Shown here one piece after another: positions 6,455 through 13,431 of a stretch of DNA of 14,527 bases. Positions within the stretch are counted from its first letter, which is position 1. Each line of letters begins with the position of its first letter. The notes beneath the pieces were generated by a model. It was not told the origin of the DNA, did no database searches, and saw nothing but the letters and a program-made list of their open reading frames with translations. The stretch is from contig CAZXDS010000077.1 in NCBI GenBank assembly GCA_964639525.1, positions 1-14,527 on the forward strand, written 5' to 3'. This DNA comes from CAZXDS01 sp964639525 (GTDB lineage Bacteria > Bacteroidota > Ignavibacteria > Ignavibacteriales > Melioribacteraceae). Both the position numbers and the translations under genes were made by a program.

Positions 6455-7744
6455 ATGACATTTATAAAAGACTTATCACAGCACGTAGGCGAAGAAGTTA
6501 CCTTAAAAGGTTGGCTTTATAACAAAAGATCAAGCGGTAAAGTAAAATTTTTAATTATGCGTGACGGAACCGGATTGGCACAATGTATTGTATTCAAGGG
6601 AAATGTTACAGAGGAAGTATTTTCTCTTGCAGATACTTTGGGACAAGAATCCACTTTTGAAGTAACAGGAAAAGTGAAAGAAGAGTCGCGTTCTGTTGGT
6701 GGTTATGAATTGGATGCAATTGATCTTAAAGTCATCAGTATTGCTCATGAATATCCGATTACTCCAAAAGAGCACGGACCTGAATTTTTAATGGATCACA
6801 GGCATTTGTGGATTCGTTCGCAAAAGCAATGGGCAATTTTAAGAATTCGTCACAGAATTGCAAAAGCAATCCGCGACTTTTTTGACGAGCGTGATTTTAC
6901 ATTATTTGATCCGCCAATTATTACTCCGAATGCGGTAGAAGGAACTTCTACACTTTTTGAAACCGAGTATTTCGATTTGGGAAGTGCATACTTAACTCAG
7001 TCGGGACAACTTTATGCAGAAGCAGGTGCAATGGCGTTAAACCGTGTTTACACATTCGGTCCGACATTTCGTGCAGAAAAATCAAAAACGAGAAGGCATT
7101 TAACAGAGTTTTGGATGGTAGAACCGGAAGTAGCATTTTTTGATTTGAACGATGATATGAATTTGGCTGAAGAATTTTTGGAATATATTGTTCAGATGGT
7201 ATTGAAAGATAGAGTACATGAATTACAGATTTTAGATCGAGATATCTCCAAATTAGAAAAAGTTAAACGACCGTTTCCGAGAATTTCCTACACGGAAGCA
7301 GTTGATATTCTTCATAAAAACGGTGTTGAGTTTGAATGGGGCGGCGATCTTGGTGCGCCGGATGAAACAATAATTTCAAATCAATTTGATAGTCCTGTAA
7401 TGGTGCATCGTTATCCTGCGGAAGTAAAAGCATTTTATATGAAACGCGATCCGGAAGATGAAAAACTTGCACTTGCAGTTGATGTTTTGGCGCCGGAAGG
7501 CTACGGCGAAATTATTGGCGGCAGTCAAAGGGAAGATAATCTCGATATTTTATTGGAAAGAATCCAAGAACATAAATTACCTCAAAAATATTTTGAATGG
7601 TATTTGGATTTGAGGCGTTTCGGGTCTGTTCCGCATGCCGGATTTGGTTTAGGACTTGAAAGAACAGTTGCATGGATTTGCGGTTTGGATCATGTTCGTG
7701 AAACAATTCCTTTTGCAAGAATGATTTATAGAAATACTCCTTAA
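6455..7744 (+). CDS. asnS: Asparaginyl-tRNA synthetase AsnS
   Basis: Class IIb aminoacyl-tRNA synthetase that charges tRNA-Asn with asparagine, cytoplasmic. The N-terminal OB-fold anticodon-binding domain covers about 14-97 (VTLKGWLYNKRSSGKVKFLIMRDGTG). The catalytic domain shows HRHLWIRS, motif 2 FGPTFRAEKS at 201-210 followed by KTRRHLTEFWMVEPE, GSQRE before motif 3, and motif 3 GFGLGLER at 396-403. The AEKSKTRRHLTEFWM form and the absence of the large GAD insertion of bacterial AspRS mark it as AsnRS. At 429 residues it matches the roughly 430 of the B. subtilis type; the E. coli enzyme is longer. An AsnRS suggests that Asn-tRNA can be made directly rather than only through the GatCAB route. 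It is monocistronic by spacing. Confidence 0.97.
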   Translation: MTFIKDLSQHVGEEVTLKGWLYNKRSSGKVKFLIMRDGTGLAQCIVFKGNVTEEVFSLADTLGQESTFEVTGKVKEESRSVGGYELDAIDLKVISIAHEYPITPKEHGPEFLMDHRHLWIRSQKQWAILRIRHRIAKAIRDFFDERDFTLFDPPIITPNAVEGTSTLFETEYFDLGSAYLTQSGQLYAEAGAMALNRVYTFGPTFRAEKSKTRRHLTEFWMVEPEVAFFDLNDDMNLAEEFLEYIVQMVLKDRVHELQILDRDISKLEKVKRPFPRISYTEAVDILHKNGVEFEWGGDLGAPDETIISNQFDSPVMVHRYPAEVKAFYMKRDPEDEKLALAVDVLAPEGYGEIIGGSQREDNLDILLERIQEHKLPQKYFEWYLDLRRFGSVPHAGFGLGLERTVAWICGLDHVRETIPFARMIYRNTP

Positions 7745-7746
7745 AA

Positions 7747-7771
7747 TAATTGATAATTTATAATTGATAAT
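7747..7771 (+). repeat. Short tandem direct repeat (TAATTGATAAT twice)
   Basis: An 11-base unit, TAATTGATAAT, occurs at 7747-7757 and again at 7761-7771 with a 14-base period, followed by GGACAATT. It begins just after the asnS stop. Similar AATTGATAATGGACAATT-like tracts are known to me as dispersed intergenic repeats in several AT-rich genomes, but only one locus is visible here. It could equally be low-complexity drift. The rest of the 173-base gap up to the antiporter gene shows no convincing promoter or terminator. Confidence 0.4.
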
Positions 7772-7917
7772 GGACAATTAAATGGCATTTATTGTGCGAG
7801 AGAATTGTTGTTTCCAATTGTTTTGTTTTCTACGGTTTTACTTATTCAATGATGTTTGTAATAAAATTTAATGTTAGTTCTAATTAACTAAATATACATA
7901 CTAATTACGGTTCGTTT

Positions 7918-9345
7918 ATGTTTCGATTAAAAAATCTCGGAGTTATTTTGTTTTTTATGCTCGTAGTATTTTCTGCGGGCTCAATGCTTTTTGCTGAACC
8001 GGCAGCAACTTCAGCTATTACAACTACTATTCAAGAAGCTGGTACAGAGCATCAACTGCCTTCAGCTTTAATGGTTTTGCCTTTTGTTGTGCTACTACTT
8101 GCAATTGCAACCGGTCCACTTTTTTATGAACATTTTTGGGAAAAACATTATCCTAAAATTGCAATATTATTAGGTTTAATTACTGTTGTTTATTATGCCG
8201 CATTTCTTCACGATACTCATAGTTTATTACATACTTCAGCAGAGTATATCTCATTTATCGCACTTCTCGGCTCATTGTTTGTTGCTTCAGGCGGCATACT
8301 GATTAAAGTGGATAAAAAGTCCACACCAATGCTTAACGTGGCAATACTTTTTATCGGGGCTTTGCTTGCCAATGTTTTTGGAACTACCGGAGCTTCCATG
8401 CTTCTTATTCGTCCTTTTATTAAAATTAACAGAAACAGAATTAAGGCTTATCACATAATATTTTTTATATTTTTGGTTAGTAATGTCGGTGGCGCATTAA
8501 CTCCGATAGGGGATCCGCCTTTATTTATTGGGTTTTTACGCGGTGTGGAATTCTTTTGGTTTATTGAACATATGTGGTTCATTTGGCTGCCTGCAGTATT
8601 GGTTATCTTATTAATATTTTATATAGTTGATTCTCGAAATCCAGGGAACGATACTTCAACGGAATATACCGGTAAAATTGAATTTAAGGGATATAAAAAT
8701 CTAATTTTTCTCGGTGTTATTCTTCTTTCGGTGTTTGTTGATCCCGGTATAATGAAATGGGTTCCTGATTTGAAACCGTTTCCAATCGGTTTTCGGGAAA
8801 TTATAATGTTTTCCGTAATGTATTTATCTTATAGATACGCTGATAAGGAGATTTTGAAGGAAAACGAATTTGAATTCGAGCCTATTCGTGAGGTTGCATA
8901 TTTATTTGTAGGTATCTTCGTAACAATGGTTCCTGCACTTCAGTTAATTGCTCACGAAGCTCAAGTTTACGGTAATGAACTTTCTGCAGGAGTATTTTAT
9001 TGGTCAACAGGGTCATTGTCGGGATTTTTAGATAATACGCCAACATTTATGAATTTTTTGAGTGCTGCGATGGGAAAATTCAGTTTGGACGTTGATTCGA
9101 TGAATCAAGTTGTGCAATTTCAAGATGCACACGCTCTTTATTTGCGAGCAATTTCAATTGGAGCAGTATTTTTTGGTGCGATGAGTTATATCGGCAATGG
9201 ACCCAACTTTATGGTTAAATCTATTACAGAGCGTGCCGGTATAAAAATGCCGAGTTTTTTTACATATATGTTTAAGTATTCAATACCAATTTTAATTCCG
9301 GTATTTACAATAGTTTGGTTAGTATTTTTCTATGGGAGAGGATAA
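7918..9345 (+). CDS. Ion-transporter-superfamily sodium:proton antiporter (NhaD/UIT6-like)
   Basis: A polytopic inner-membrane carrier of the ion transporter (citrate/arsenite/NhaD) superfamily, most likely exchanging Na+ for H+. The 475 residues hold a first hydrophobic segment (about 8-26) ending in LFAEP that could be a signal peptide. A Thr/Ala-rich linker and about eleven to twelve further helices follow. Pore-type re-entrant motifs occur in both halves: GTTGASMLLIRP (155-166) with SNVGGALTPIGDPP (188-201), and SGFLDNTPT (368-376) with SYIGNGPN (423-430). The paired GDPP and DNTPT/GNGPN motifs are typical of NhaD-like antiporters, and length matches. No Shine-Dalgarno is evident before the ATG. 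Its last codons contain the ribosome site of the next gene. Ion specificity is inferred from family only. Confidence 0.85.
   Translation: MFRLKNLGVILFFMLVVFSAGSMLFAEPAATSAITTTIQEAGTEHQLPSALMVLPFVVLLLAIATGPLFYEHFWEKHYPKIAILLGLITVVYYAAFLHDTHSLLHTSAEYISFIALLGSLFVASGGILIKVDKKSTPMLNVAILFIGALLANVFGTTGASMLLIRPFIKINRNRIKAYHIIFFIFLVSNVGGALTPIGDPPLFIGFLRGVEFFWFIEHMWFIWLPAVLVILLIFYIVDSRNPGNDTSTEYTGKIEFKGYKNLIFLGVILLSVFVDPGIMKWVPDLKPFPIGFREIIMFSVMYLSYRYADKEILKENEFEFEPIREVAYLFVGIFVTMVPALQLIAHEAQVYGNELSAGVFYWSTGSLSGFLDNTPTFMNFLSAAMGKFSLDVDSMNQVVQFQDAHALYLRAISIGAVFFGAMSYIGNGPNFMVKSITERAGIKMPSFFTYMFKYSIPILIPVFTIVWLVFFYGRG
9335..9341 (+). promoter_or_regulatory. Ribosome binding site that sets the start of the 121-residue unknown protein
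   Basis: GGAGAGG lies five bases before the ATG at 9347, inside the last codons of the antiporter gene. It would fall within the coding sequence if the ATG at 9332 were used, so the downstream ATG is preferred. Confidence 0.75.
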
Positions 9346-9346
9346 T

Positions 9347-9712
9347 ATGAAAACATTAACAGAGGTTTTAGAAAAAAAAATGAATGGTCTTTATTACGGA
9401 AATAGAGTGCTATTGCCGTTTGCAGCAGATATACTTAAGATGGTAATTAAGGATGATATTATTACGGATTTTAGTTCAAAAGATAGCGGTGCAAAATACA
9501 GTATTCGAGATAATTTTACGGAAATTTATTTCTGTGATTATCCTGAATTAAATAGGGAAATTCGCGATTATGATGTTATTAAATTAGTACTTGTTGAAAA
9601 AGGCGAGGATGTTTTTGATTTTAAACAACATCAAATAATCAGTATTAAGCCATTAGAAAAGCATTTTCTTTCAATTGAAAAAATTGATGACGAAATACTC
9701 TTCTTTGAATAG
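9347..9712 (+). CDS. Conserved-looking small soluble protein, function unknown
   Basis: A 121-residue acidic protein (about 17 Lys/Arg against 24 Asp/Glu) that I do not recognise. There is no signal peptide or membrane helix. The pattern suggests an N-terminal helix (TLTEVLEKKMNG), a second helix (LPFAADILKMVIKDD) and then alternating strands (KYSIRDNFTEIYFCDYP, DVIKLVLVEKG, QIISIKPLEK, EILFFE). There is a single Cys, in FCDYP, and no metal or nucleotide motif. The ATG at 9347 is chosen over the in-frame ATG at 9332 because GGAGAGG sits just before it; the longer version would add five residues (MGEDN). It begins two bases after the antiporter stop and ends nine bases before nnr, so it is probably translated from the same mRNA. 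Possible roles (regulator of the carrier, or an unrelated housekeeping protein) are speculation. Confidence 0.8.
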   Translation: MKTLTEVLEKKMNGLYYGNRVLLPFAADILKMVIKDDIITDFSSKDSGAKYSIRDNFTEIYFCDYPELNREIRDYDVIKLVLVEKGEDVFDFKQHQIISIKPLEKHFLSIEKIDDEILFFE

Positions 9713-9721
9713 GAAAAAATA

Positions 9722-11296
9722 ATGATTCCGTTATTTATATCCGAGCAAGTTAGAAACGCTGATAAATATGCAATTGAAAAATTGAATATCCCCGGCATTG
9801 TATTAATGGAAAACGCAGCAATAAATATTTTCAATGCAATATTTAACACGTTTGGGGAAATAGAAAATATTTCTCCAATCGGACTGTTAGTCGGTAAAGG
9901 CAATAACGGCGGGGATGCTCTAACAGTTGCAAGGCATTTTATAAATCATGGTTACAGAGTTAAGATACTTTCATTTTGTGATAAAAATGATTTTAAAGGA
10001 GATGCTCTCTTAAACTTCAATATCACGAATAAATTAGTTCAGACAGTAAAAAGTTCTGAAATTTATTTTTACAAATCAATTAGAGATGTTTCTAAATTAT
10101 CAGATTGTTCTTTAATTATTGATGGTTTGTTAGGGACAGGGGGCAAGGGGAATTTAAGAGAGCCGTTTAATTCTGTAATATCAAAAATTAATCAATTCAA
10201 TTCAATTAAAGTTGCAATCGATGTCCCAACCGGATTAAATATTGATACCGGAAGTTCTGAAAATGCTTTTGATGCTGATTTAACGGTAACGTTGGCGGAA
10301 TTAAAAAGAGGACTGTTTTTTCAAGACGGTATTCCTTGTTCAGGCCAAGTTACTAAAGGCTCAATAGGAATCGGAGATGATTATTTTAGTCAATTGGAAG
10401 TTGAAGATTATTTAATTGAACCTGAAGATGCACTTGCGGGATTACCTGTTAAGAAAAATAACCTGCACAAATATTCCGCCGGAAAAGTTCTTGTAATAGC
10501 CGGTTCCGGTGATTTGCCGGGGGCTGCAATTTTTACAACAAATGCTGTGATGAAAAGTGGTTCCGGTGCCTGTTTGCTGGCTTTTCCAAATTCATTGAAG
10601 GAGCTTGCTCAAACAAAAGTTAGTGATGCGATTGTTCTTTCATATAACGATGATAAAAAACGGATTCTTCAAGTCAAAAATATTTCTGAAATTGAACAAA
10701 GAATCAAATGGGCAGATACTATTGCAATTGGTCCCGGGTTAGGAAGAAACAAGGAAACTGTTTTAGCAGTTAGAAAAATATTGAAACAATTCCCAAACAA
10801 AAAAATAGTTATTGATGCCGACGCAATTTATGCATTGAATAATGGTGAGTACAAAAATTATAATTTGCAGAACAAAGTGTTTACTCCTCATCATCAGGAG
10901 TTTGCAAATCTTATCGGTGTAGAATTACTTGCATTAGAAAATGATTTATTGAAGTACGGTAAGGATTTTGTTGCTGAAACTAAATCAAATTTAATTCTGA
11001 AAGGTTCTCCAACAATAATTTTCACACCGAAAAAAGAAGCATTAATAAATACTGTGGGAAATTCAGGAATGGCAAAATTTGGAATGGGAGATGTTCTTAC
11101 AGGAATTGTTTCGTCATTTATTGCTCAATCGGGGGAAATTGAAAATTCAATTATTTCGGCAGTATATTTGCATTCACTTTCAGCGGATTTACTTTTACAA
11201 ACAGAAACGGAATTTGGCATTGATGCTGATGGTGTATTTGCCAATTTACCGCAAGCTATTAAGTTTTTAAGGAACTCAATTGAACCGATATTATAG
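9722..11296 (+). CDS. nnr: Bifunctional NAD(P)HX epimerase / ADP-dependent (S)-NAD(P)HX dehydratase
   Basis: Repairs hydrated NADH and NADPH. The N-terminal epimerase (YjeF_N) interconverts R and S forms, and the C-terminal ribokinase-like dehydratase (YjeF_C) restores NAD(P)H using ADP. Epimerase signatures are LMENAA (28-33), GKGNNGGDA (58-66), IIDGLLGTG (132-140) and AIDVPTGLN (165-173). Dehydratase signatures are GKVLVIAGSG (254-263), IGPGLG (336-341), IDADA (364-368), TPHHQEF (388-394) and GMGDVLTG (454-461) with the catalytic Asp457. The usual block is GTGDVLTG or GSGDVLTG; Met455 replaces Thr/Ser here. At 524 residues it is the full two-domain form. TAGGA overlapping the preceding stop lies seven bases before the ATG. 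Its 3' end overlaps the VanZ-like gene by 17 bases. Confidence 0.95.
   Translation: MIPLFISEQVRNADKYAIEKLNIPGIVLMENAAINIFNAIFNTFGEIENISPIGLLVGKGNNGGDALTVARHFINHGYRVKILSFCDKNDFKGDALLNFNITNKLVQTVKSSEIYFYKSIRDVSKLSDCSLIIDGLLGTGGKGNLREPFNSVISKINQFNSIKVAIDVPTGLNIDTGSSENAFDADLTVTLAELKRGLFFQDGIPCSGQVTKGSIGIGDDYFSQLEVEDYLIEPEDALAGLPVKKNNLHKYSAGKVLVIAGSGDLPGAAIFTTNAVMKSGSGACLLAFPNSLKELAQTKVSDAIVLSYNDDKKRILQVKNISEIEQRIKWADTIAIGPGLGRNKETVLAVRKILKQFPNKKIVIDADAIYALNNGEYKNYNLQNKVFTPHHQEFANLIGVELLALENDLLKYGKDFVAETKSNLILKGSPTIIFTPKKEALINTVGNSGMAKFGMGDVLTGIVSSFIAQSGEIENSIISAVYLHSLSADLLLQTETEFGIDADGVFANLPQAIKFLRNSIEPIL
11269..11274 (+). promoter_or_regulatory. Ribosome binding site for the VanZ-like gene, inside nnr
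   Basis: AAGGAA is followed after five bases by the TTG at 11280. It supports that unusual start within the last codons of nnr, and no other start codon lies close by in this frame. Confidence 0.6.
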
Positions 11297-11675
11297 CATT
11301 TTATCAGAGCATAAAAAAAAGTTTATCTACATTCCACTTGCACTATATTGGATTGTTTTATTTATTGCAACAAGTATTCCATCAAAGGCTTTGCCCAAAA
11401 TTGCTATTAGCGATAAATTTGAGCATTTATTTGCCTATCTAATTCTGGGGTTTTTTCTTTATTCAGCTTTCAAGCTGCAGAATAAAGTTCACCGGATTAA
11501 GGAATACGCTTTTTTATCAGCAGTTTTTATTATTTCATTTTATGGATTGCTTGATGAACTTCATCAGATACTTATTCCCGGTAGATATTGCGAAGTATTG
11601 GACTGGGTTGCTGATTTTGCCGGTGGACTGATTGGAATTGCTCTGTCGTATTTATCAATATTTCGTAATAAATGA
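11280..11675 (+). CDS. VanZ-like family membrane protein
   Basis: A 131-residue integral membrane protein with about four helices (roughly 14-34, 47-65, 74-94, 107-127). VanZ-like signatures are present: SDKFEHLFAYLILGFFLY near 44-61, LLDELHQILIPGR near 89-101, and DWVADFAGGLIG near 107-118. The conserved Glu/His and Asp/Glu/His residues at the membrane edge make the assignment secure. VanZ itself raises teicoplanin resistance in enterococci, but most family members in other bacteria are uncharacterised, so no resistance role is claimed. Translation begins at TTG with AAGGAA upstream and overlaps nnr by 17 bases, indicating coupling. It appears to be the last gene of the 7918-11675 cluster, although no terminator is visible after it. 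Confidence 0.85.
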   Translation: MNRYYSILSEHKKKFIYIPLALYWIVLFIATSIPSKALPKIAISDKFEHLFAYLILGFFLYSAFKLQNKVHRIKEYAFLSAVFIISFYGLLDELHQILIPGRYCEVLDWVADFAGGLIGIALSYLSIFRNK

Positions 11676-11753
11676 GAAATAGTTTCAAAATAGTTGTACA
11701 ATTGATACTTGGAACAAAATTGTATTATTTACTGTAAAAACTAAAGTTCGGCA

Positions 11754-11782
11754 TTGACAAACATTAACTCATTTTTTATCTT
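11754..11782 (+). promoter_or_regulatory. Probable sigma-70-type promoter of tonB
   Basis: A perfect -35 TTGACA (11754-11759) is followed after 17 bases by TATCTT (11777-11782), which matches four of six positions of TATAAT. Transcription would start near 11789, leaving about 26 bases before the TTG start, just enough for the GGAGG site. It is the best promoter match I found in the window. Confidence 0.55.
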
Positions 11783-11804
11783 AAAGTTAATAATATTTCT
11801 TTTT

Positions 11805-11810
11805 GGAGGA
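11805..11810 (+). promoter_or_regulatory. Strong ribosome binding site that sets the tonB start
   Basis: GGAGGA is followed after four A bases by TTG at 11815. The alternative TTG at 11803 overlaps the site itself (its G is the first base of GGAGG), so it cannot be the start served by this site. Confidence 0.8.
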
Positions 11811-11814
11811 AAAA

Positions 11815-12465
11815 TTGGCACTGAAGAAAAATCCTAAATTCGATCTTAAATTAAAGTACCAAAGAACGTTTGAAATTGGCTTGATTATTTCGTTGGCGGT
11901 TTTAATTGTGGCTTTTAAGTACATGCCGCGGAATTCGCACGATAAAATTAAAATTGACGGTCCACAGGAACTTATAAATGTAGAAGACGTTGAGGCAACA
12001 AAGCAGGAAACTGCACCGCCACCGCCACCAAAACCACCAATCCCTATTGAAGCTCCTTCGGATGATGTTTTGGATGATATTGAAATTAATGATACTGAAA
12101 TAGATCAGCAGGCTGATATTGCACCGCCTCCGCCTCCGCCGGTTGAGGAAAAGGAAGACGAAGTTGTATTTTTTGTTGCTGTAGAACAAATGCCAGAGCC
12201 GATTGGCGGCATTGCCGGAATTCAGAAAAAAATTGTTTATCCTGAAATTGCAAGAAGAGCAGGTGTTCAAGGTAGAGTTTTTGTAAAAGCTTTTGTTGAT
12301 GAAACAGGAAGAGTAACTAAGGTTACTTTGATAAAAGGAATTGGTGCAGGTTGTGATGAGGCAGCAATGAAGGCTGTTAGACAAACAAGGTTTAAACCCG
12401 GGAAACAACGTGGTAAAGCGGTTAAGGTTCAGGTTTCCATTCCCATACTTTTCAAAATTCGATAA
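11815..12465 (+). CDS. tonB: TonB-family energy-transducing protein
   Basis: TonB proteins span the periplasm and pass proton-motive energy from ExbB/ExbD in the inner membrane to outer-membrane receptors. Numbered from the TTG at 11815 (216 residues), a basic N-terminus (MALKKNPKFDLKLKY) precedes one membrane helix at about 20-35. Two proline runs follow (PPPPPKPP near 64-71 and PPPPPPV near 103-109) within an acidic periplasmic linker. The C-terminal TonB domain occupies about 130-216, with YPEIARRAGVQGRVFVKAFVDETG, GCDEAAMKAVRQTRF and KVQVSIPILFKI. GGAGG just before this TTG fixes the start; the frame opens 12 bases further up. exbB and exbD are not nearby. A clear promoter and terminator make it a one-gene unit. 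Which TonB-dependent receptors it serves is unknown. Confidence 0.93.
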   Translation: MALKKNPKFDLKLKYQRTFEIGLIISLAVLIVAFKYMPRNSHDKIKIDGPQELINVEDVEATKQETAPPPPPKPPIPIEAPSDDVLDDIEINDTEIDQQADIAPPPPPPVEEKEDEVVFFVAVEQMPEPIGGIAGIQKKIVYPEIARRAGVQGRVFVKAFVDETGRVTKVTLIKGIGAGCDEAAMKAVRQTRFKPGKQRGKAVKVQVSIPILFKIR

Positions 12466-12475
12466 ATGAATTCGT

Positions 12476-12506
12476 AAAGCTGTTACAATGTAGCAGCTTT
12501 TTTTTT
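12476..12506 (+). terminator. Rho-independent terminator after tonB
   Basis: AAAGCTGTTAC (12476-12486) pairs with GTAGCAGCTTT (12490-12500): eleven pairs including one G-U, closed by the loop AAT. The stem leads into an uninterrupted run of nine T (12498-12506). It starts 11 bases after the tonB stop and separates tonB from the ABC ATPase gene. Confidence 0.92.
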
Positions 12507-12543
12507 GCTTTGTAATATCTCAAATAGCAATAATAAGTTTATC

Positions 12544-12570
12544 TTTACAGAAATAATTTATTTTTATACT
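12544..12570 (+). promoter_or_regulatory. Possible promoter for the ABC ATPase gene
   Basis: TTTACA (12544-12549, five of six to TTGACA) is followed by TATACT (12565-12570, five of six to TATAAT). The 15-base spacing is short; TACTAA at 17-base spacing is the alternative. A promoter is expected here because a strong terminator lies just upstream. No cobalamin or other riboswitch core is recognisable in the short leader that follows. Confidence 0.4.
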
Positions 12571-12618
12571 AAATTACAATCAGTAGAATTATGCAACTTG
12601 TCAAATCGCTGAATTAAT

Positions 12619-13416
12619 ATGAGCATTATCGAATTAAAAAATATTACTTATTCTTACAATTCAATTAATACAGATAAACAATTTTTTCTTAATAATATTT
12701 CACTCAATTTACTTAAGCACGAGTTTGTTTCTATATTAGGCCCAAACGGAGCAGGTAAATCCACATTACTCAAAATAATTTCAGGGTTGTATAAACCTCA
12801 AATCGGTACTATTAAATTATGTGATAAAGATTATTCTGAATACGAATTGAAAGAGCTTGCCAAAAAAATTGGATTTGTTTCACAATCTAATTATTCTGTT
12901 TTTCCGTTTTCAGTTTACGAAATTGTAATGATGGGCAGGACACCTTACCTGGGATTGCTTGGTTTTGAAACTGAAAAAGACCGCAAAATAGTTGACAATG
13001 TTTTGGAAACAGTTGGAATTGCCGATTTAAAAAACAAAGGAATAAATGAAGTTTCAGGTGGAGAAGCTCAACGTGCTTTTATTGCAAGGGCTCTTGTTCA
13101 GAAGCCCGAAATTCTATTGTTGGATGAACCAAATGCCCATCTCGACATACAACATCAAATTTCGATATTTAATATATTAAGTAAGTTGAAAGAAGAAAAC
13201 GATTTGACTATCGTTACGGTTTCACACGATCTTAATCTTGCCGGATATTACAGCGATAAAGTTGTTTTAATGGAAAACGGAAGAATTGTTTTTAATGATA
13301 TTAAAAAAAATATTCTGACTGAGAAAAATATACTTGATATCTTTAACGTTCATACGTCCGTTCATTATGATGAAAATAAGGATGCAGTAAAAGTCACTCT
13401 TTTACCTGACCAATAA
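12619..13416 (+). CDS. ABC transporter ATP-binding protein, FecE/BtuD/HmuV type
   Basis: The cytoplasmic ATPase of an importer of the iron-siderophore, heme or cobalamin class. In 265 residues it has Walker A GPNGAGKST (41-49), the Q-loop FVSQ with Gln89, the signature VSGGEAQR (145-152), Walker B ILLLDEP (165-171, Glu170 catalytic) and the switch His203 in VSHDLN. The block FPFSVYEIVMMGRTPYLG (95-112) is the hallmark of the FecE/FhuC/BtuD subgroup. Length is normal for the group. The FecCD-type permease and substrate-binding lipoprotein are not in the window; the gene before it is tonB, behind a terminator, and the one after is a DUF218 protein. The substrate (Fe3+-siderophore, heme or B12) cannot be decided. 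The ATG has no clear Shine-Dalgarno. Confidence 0.9.
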   Translation: MSIIELKNITYSYNSINTDKQFFLNNISLNLLKHEFVSILGPNGAGKSTLLKIISGLYKPQIGTIKLCDKDYSEYELKELAKKIGFVSQSNYSVFPFSVYEIVMMGRTPYLGLLGFETEKDRKIVDNVLETVGIADLKNKGINEVSGGEAQRAFIARALVQKPEILLLDEPNAHLDIQHQISIFNILSKLKEENDLTIVTVSHDLNLAGYYSDKVVLMENGRIVFNDIKKNILTEKNILDIFNVHTSVHYDENKDAVKVTLLPDQ

Positions 13417-13431
13417 AATTATAGAATTGTA

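Noticed and set aside
7772..7793. AT-rich imperfect hairpin after asnS (ACAATTAAAT against ATTTATTGT), considered as a terminator.
   Set aside because: The stem has only A-T pairs with a bulge and no T tract follows.
11803..11814. Four extra N-terminal codons for TonB from the TTG at 11803.
   Set aside because: These codons contain the GGAGG ribosome site itself, so the TTG at 11815 is the real start.
11902..12408. 168-codon minus-strand ORF opposite tonB.
   Set aside because: Its Cys/Arg/Asn-rich, low-complexity sequence is the mirror of proline- and acid-rich TonB codons; the + strand gene is unmistakable.
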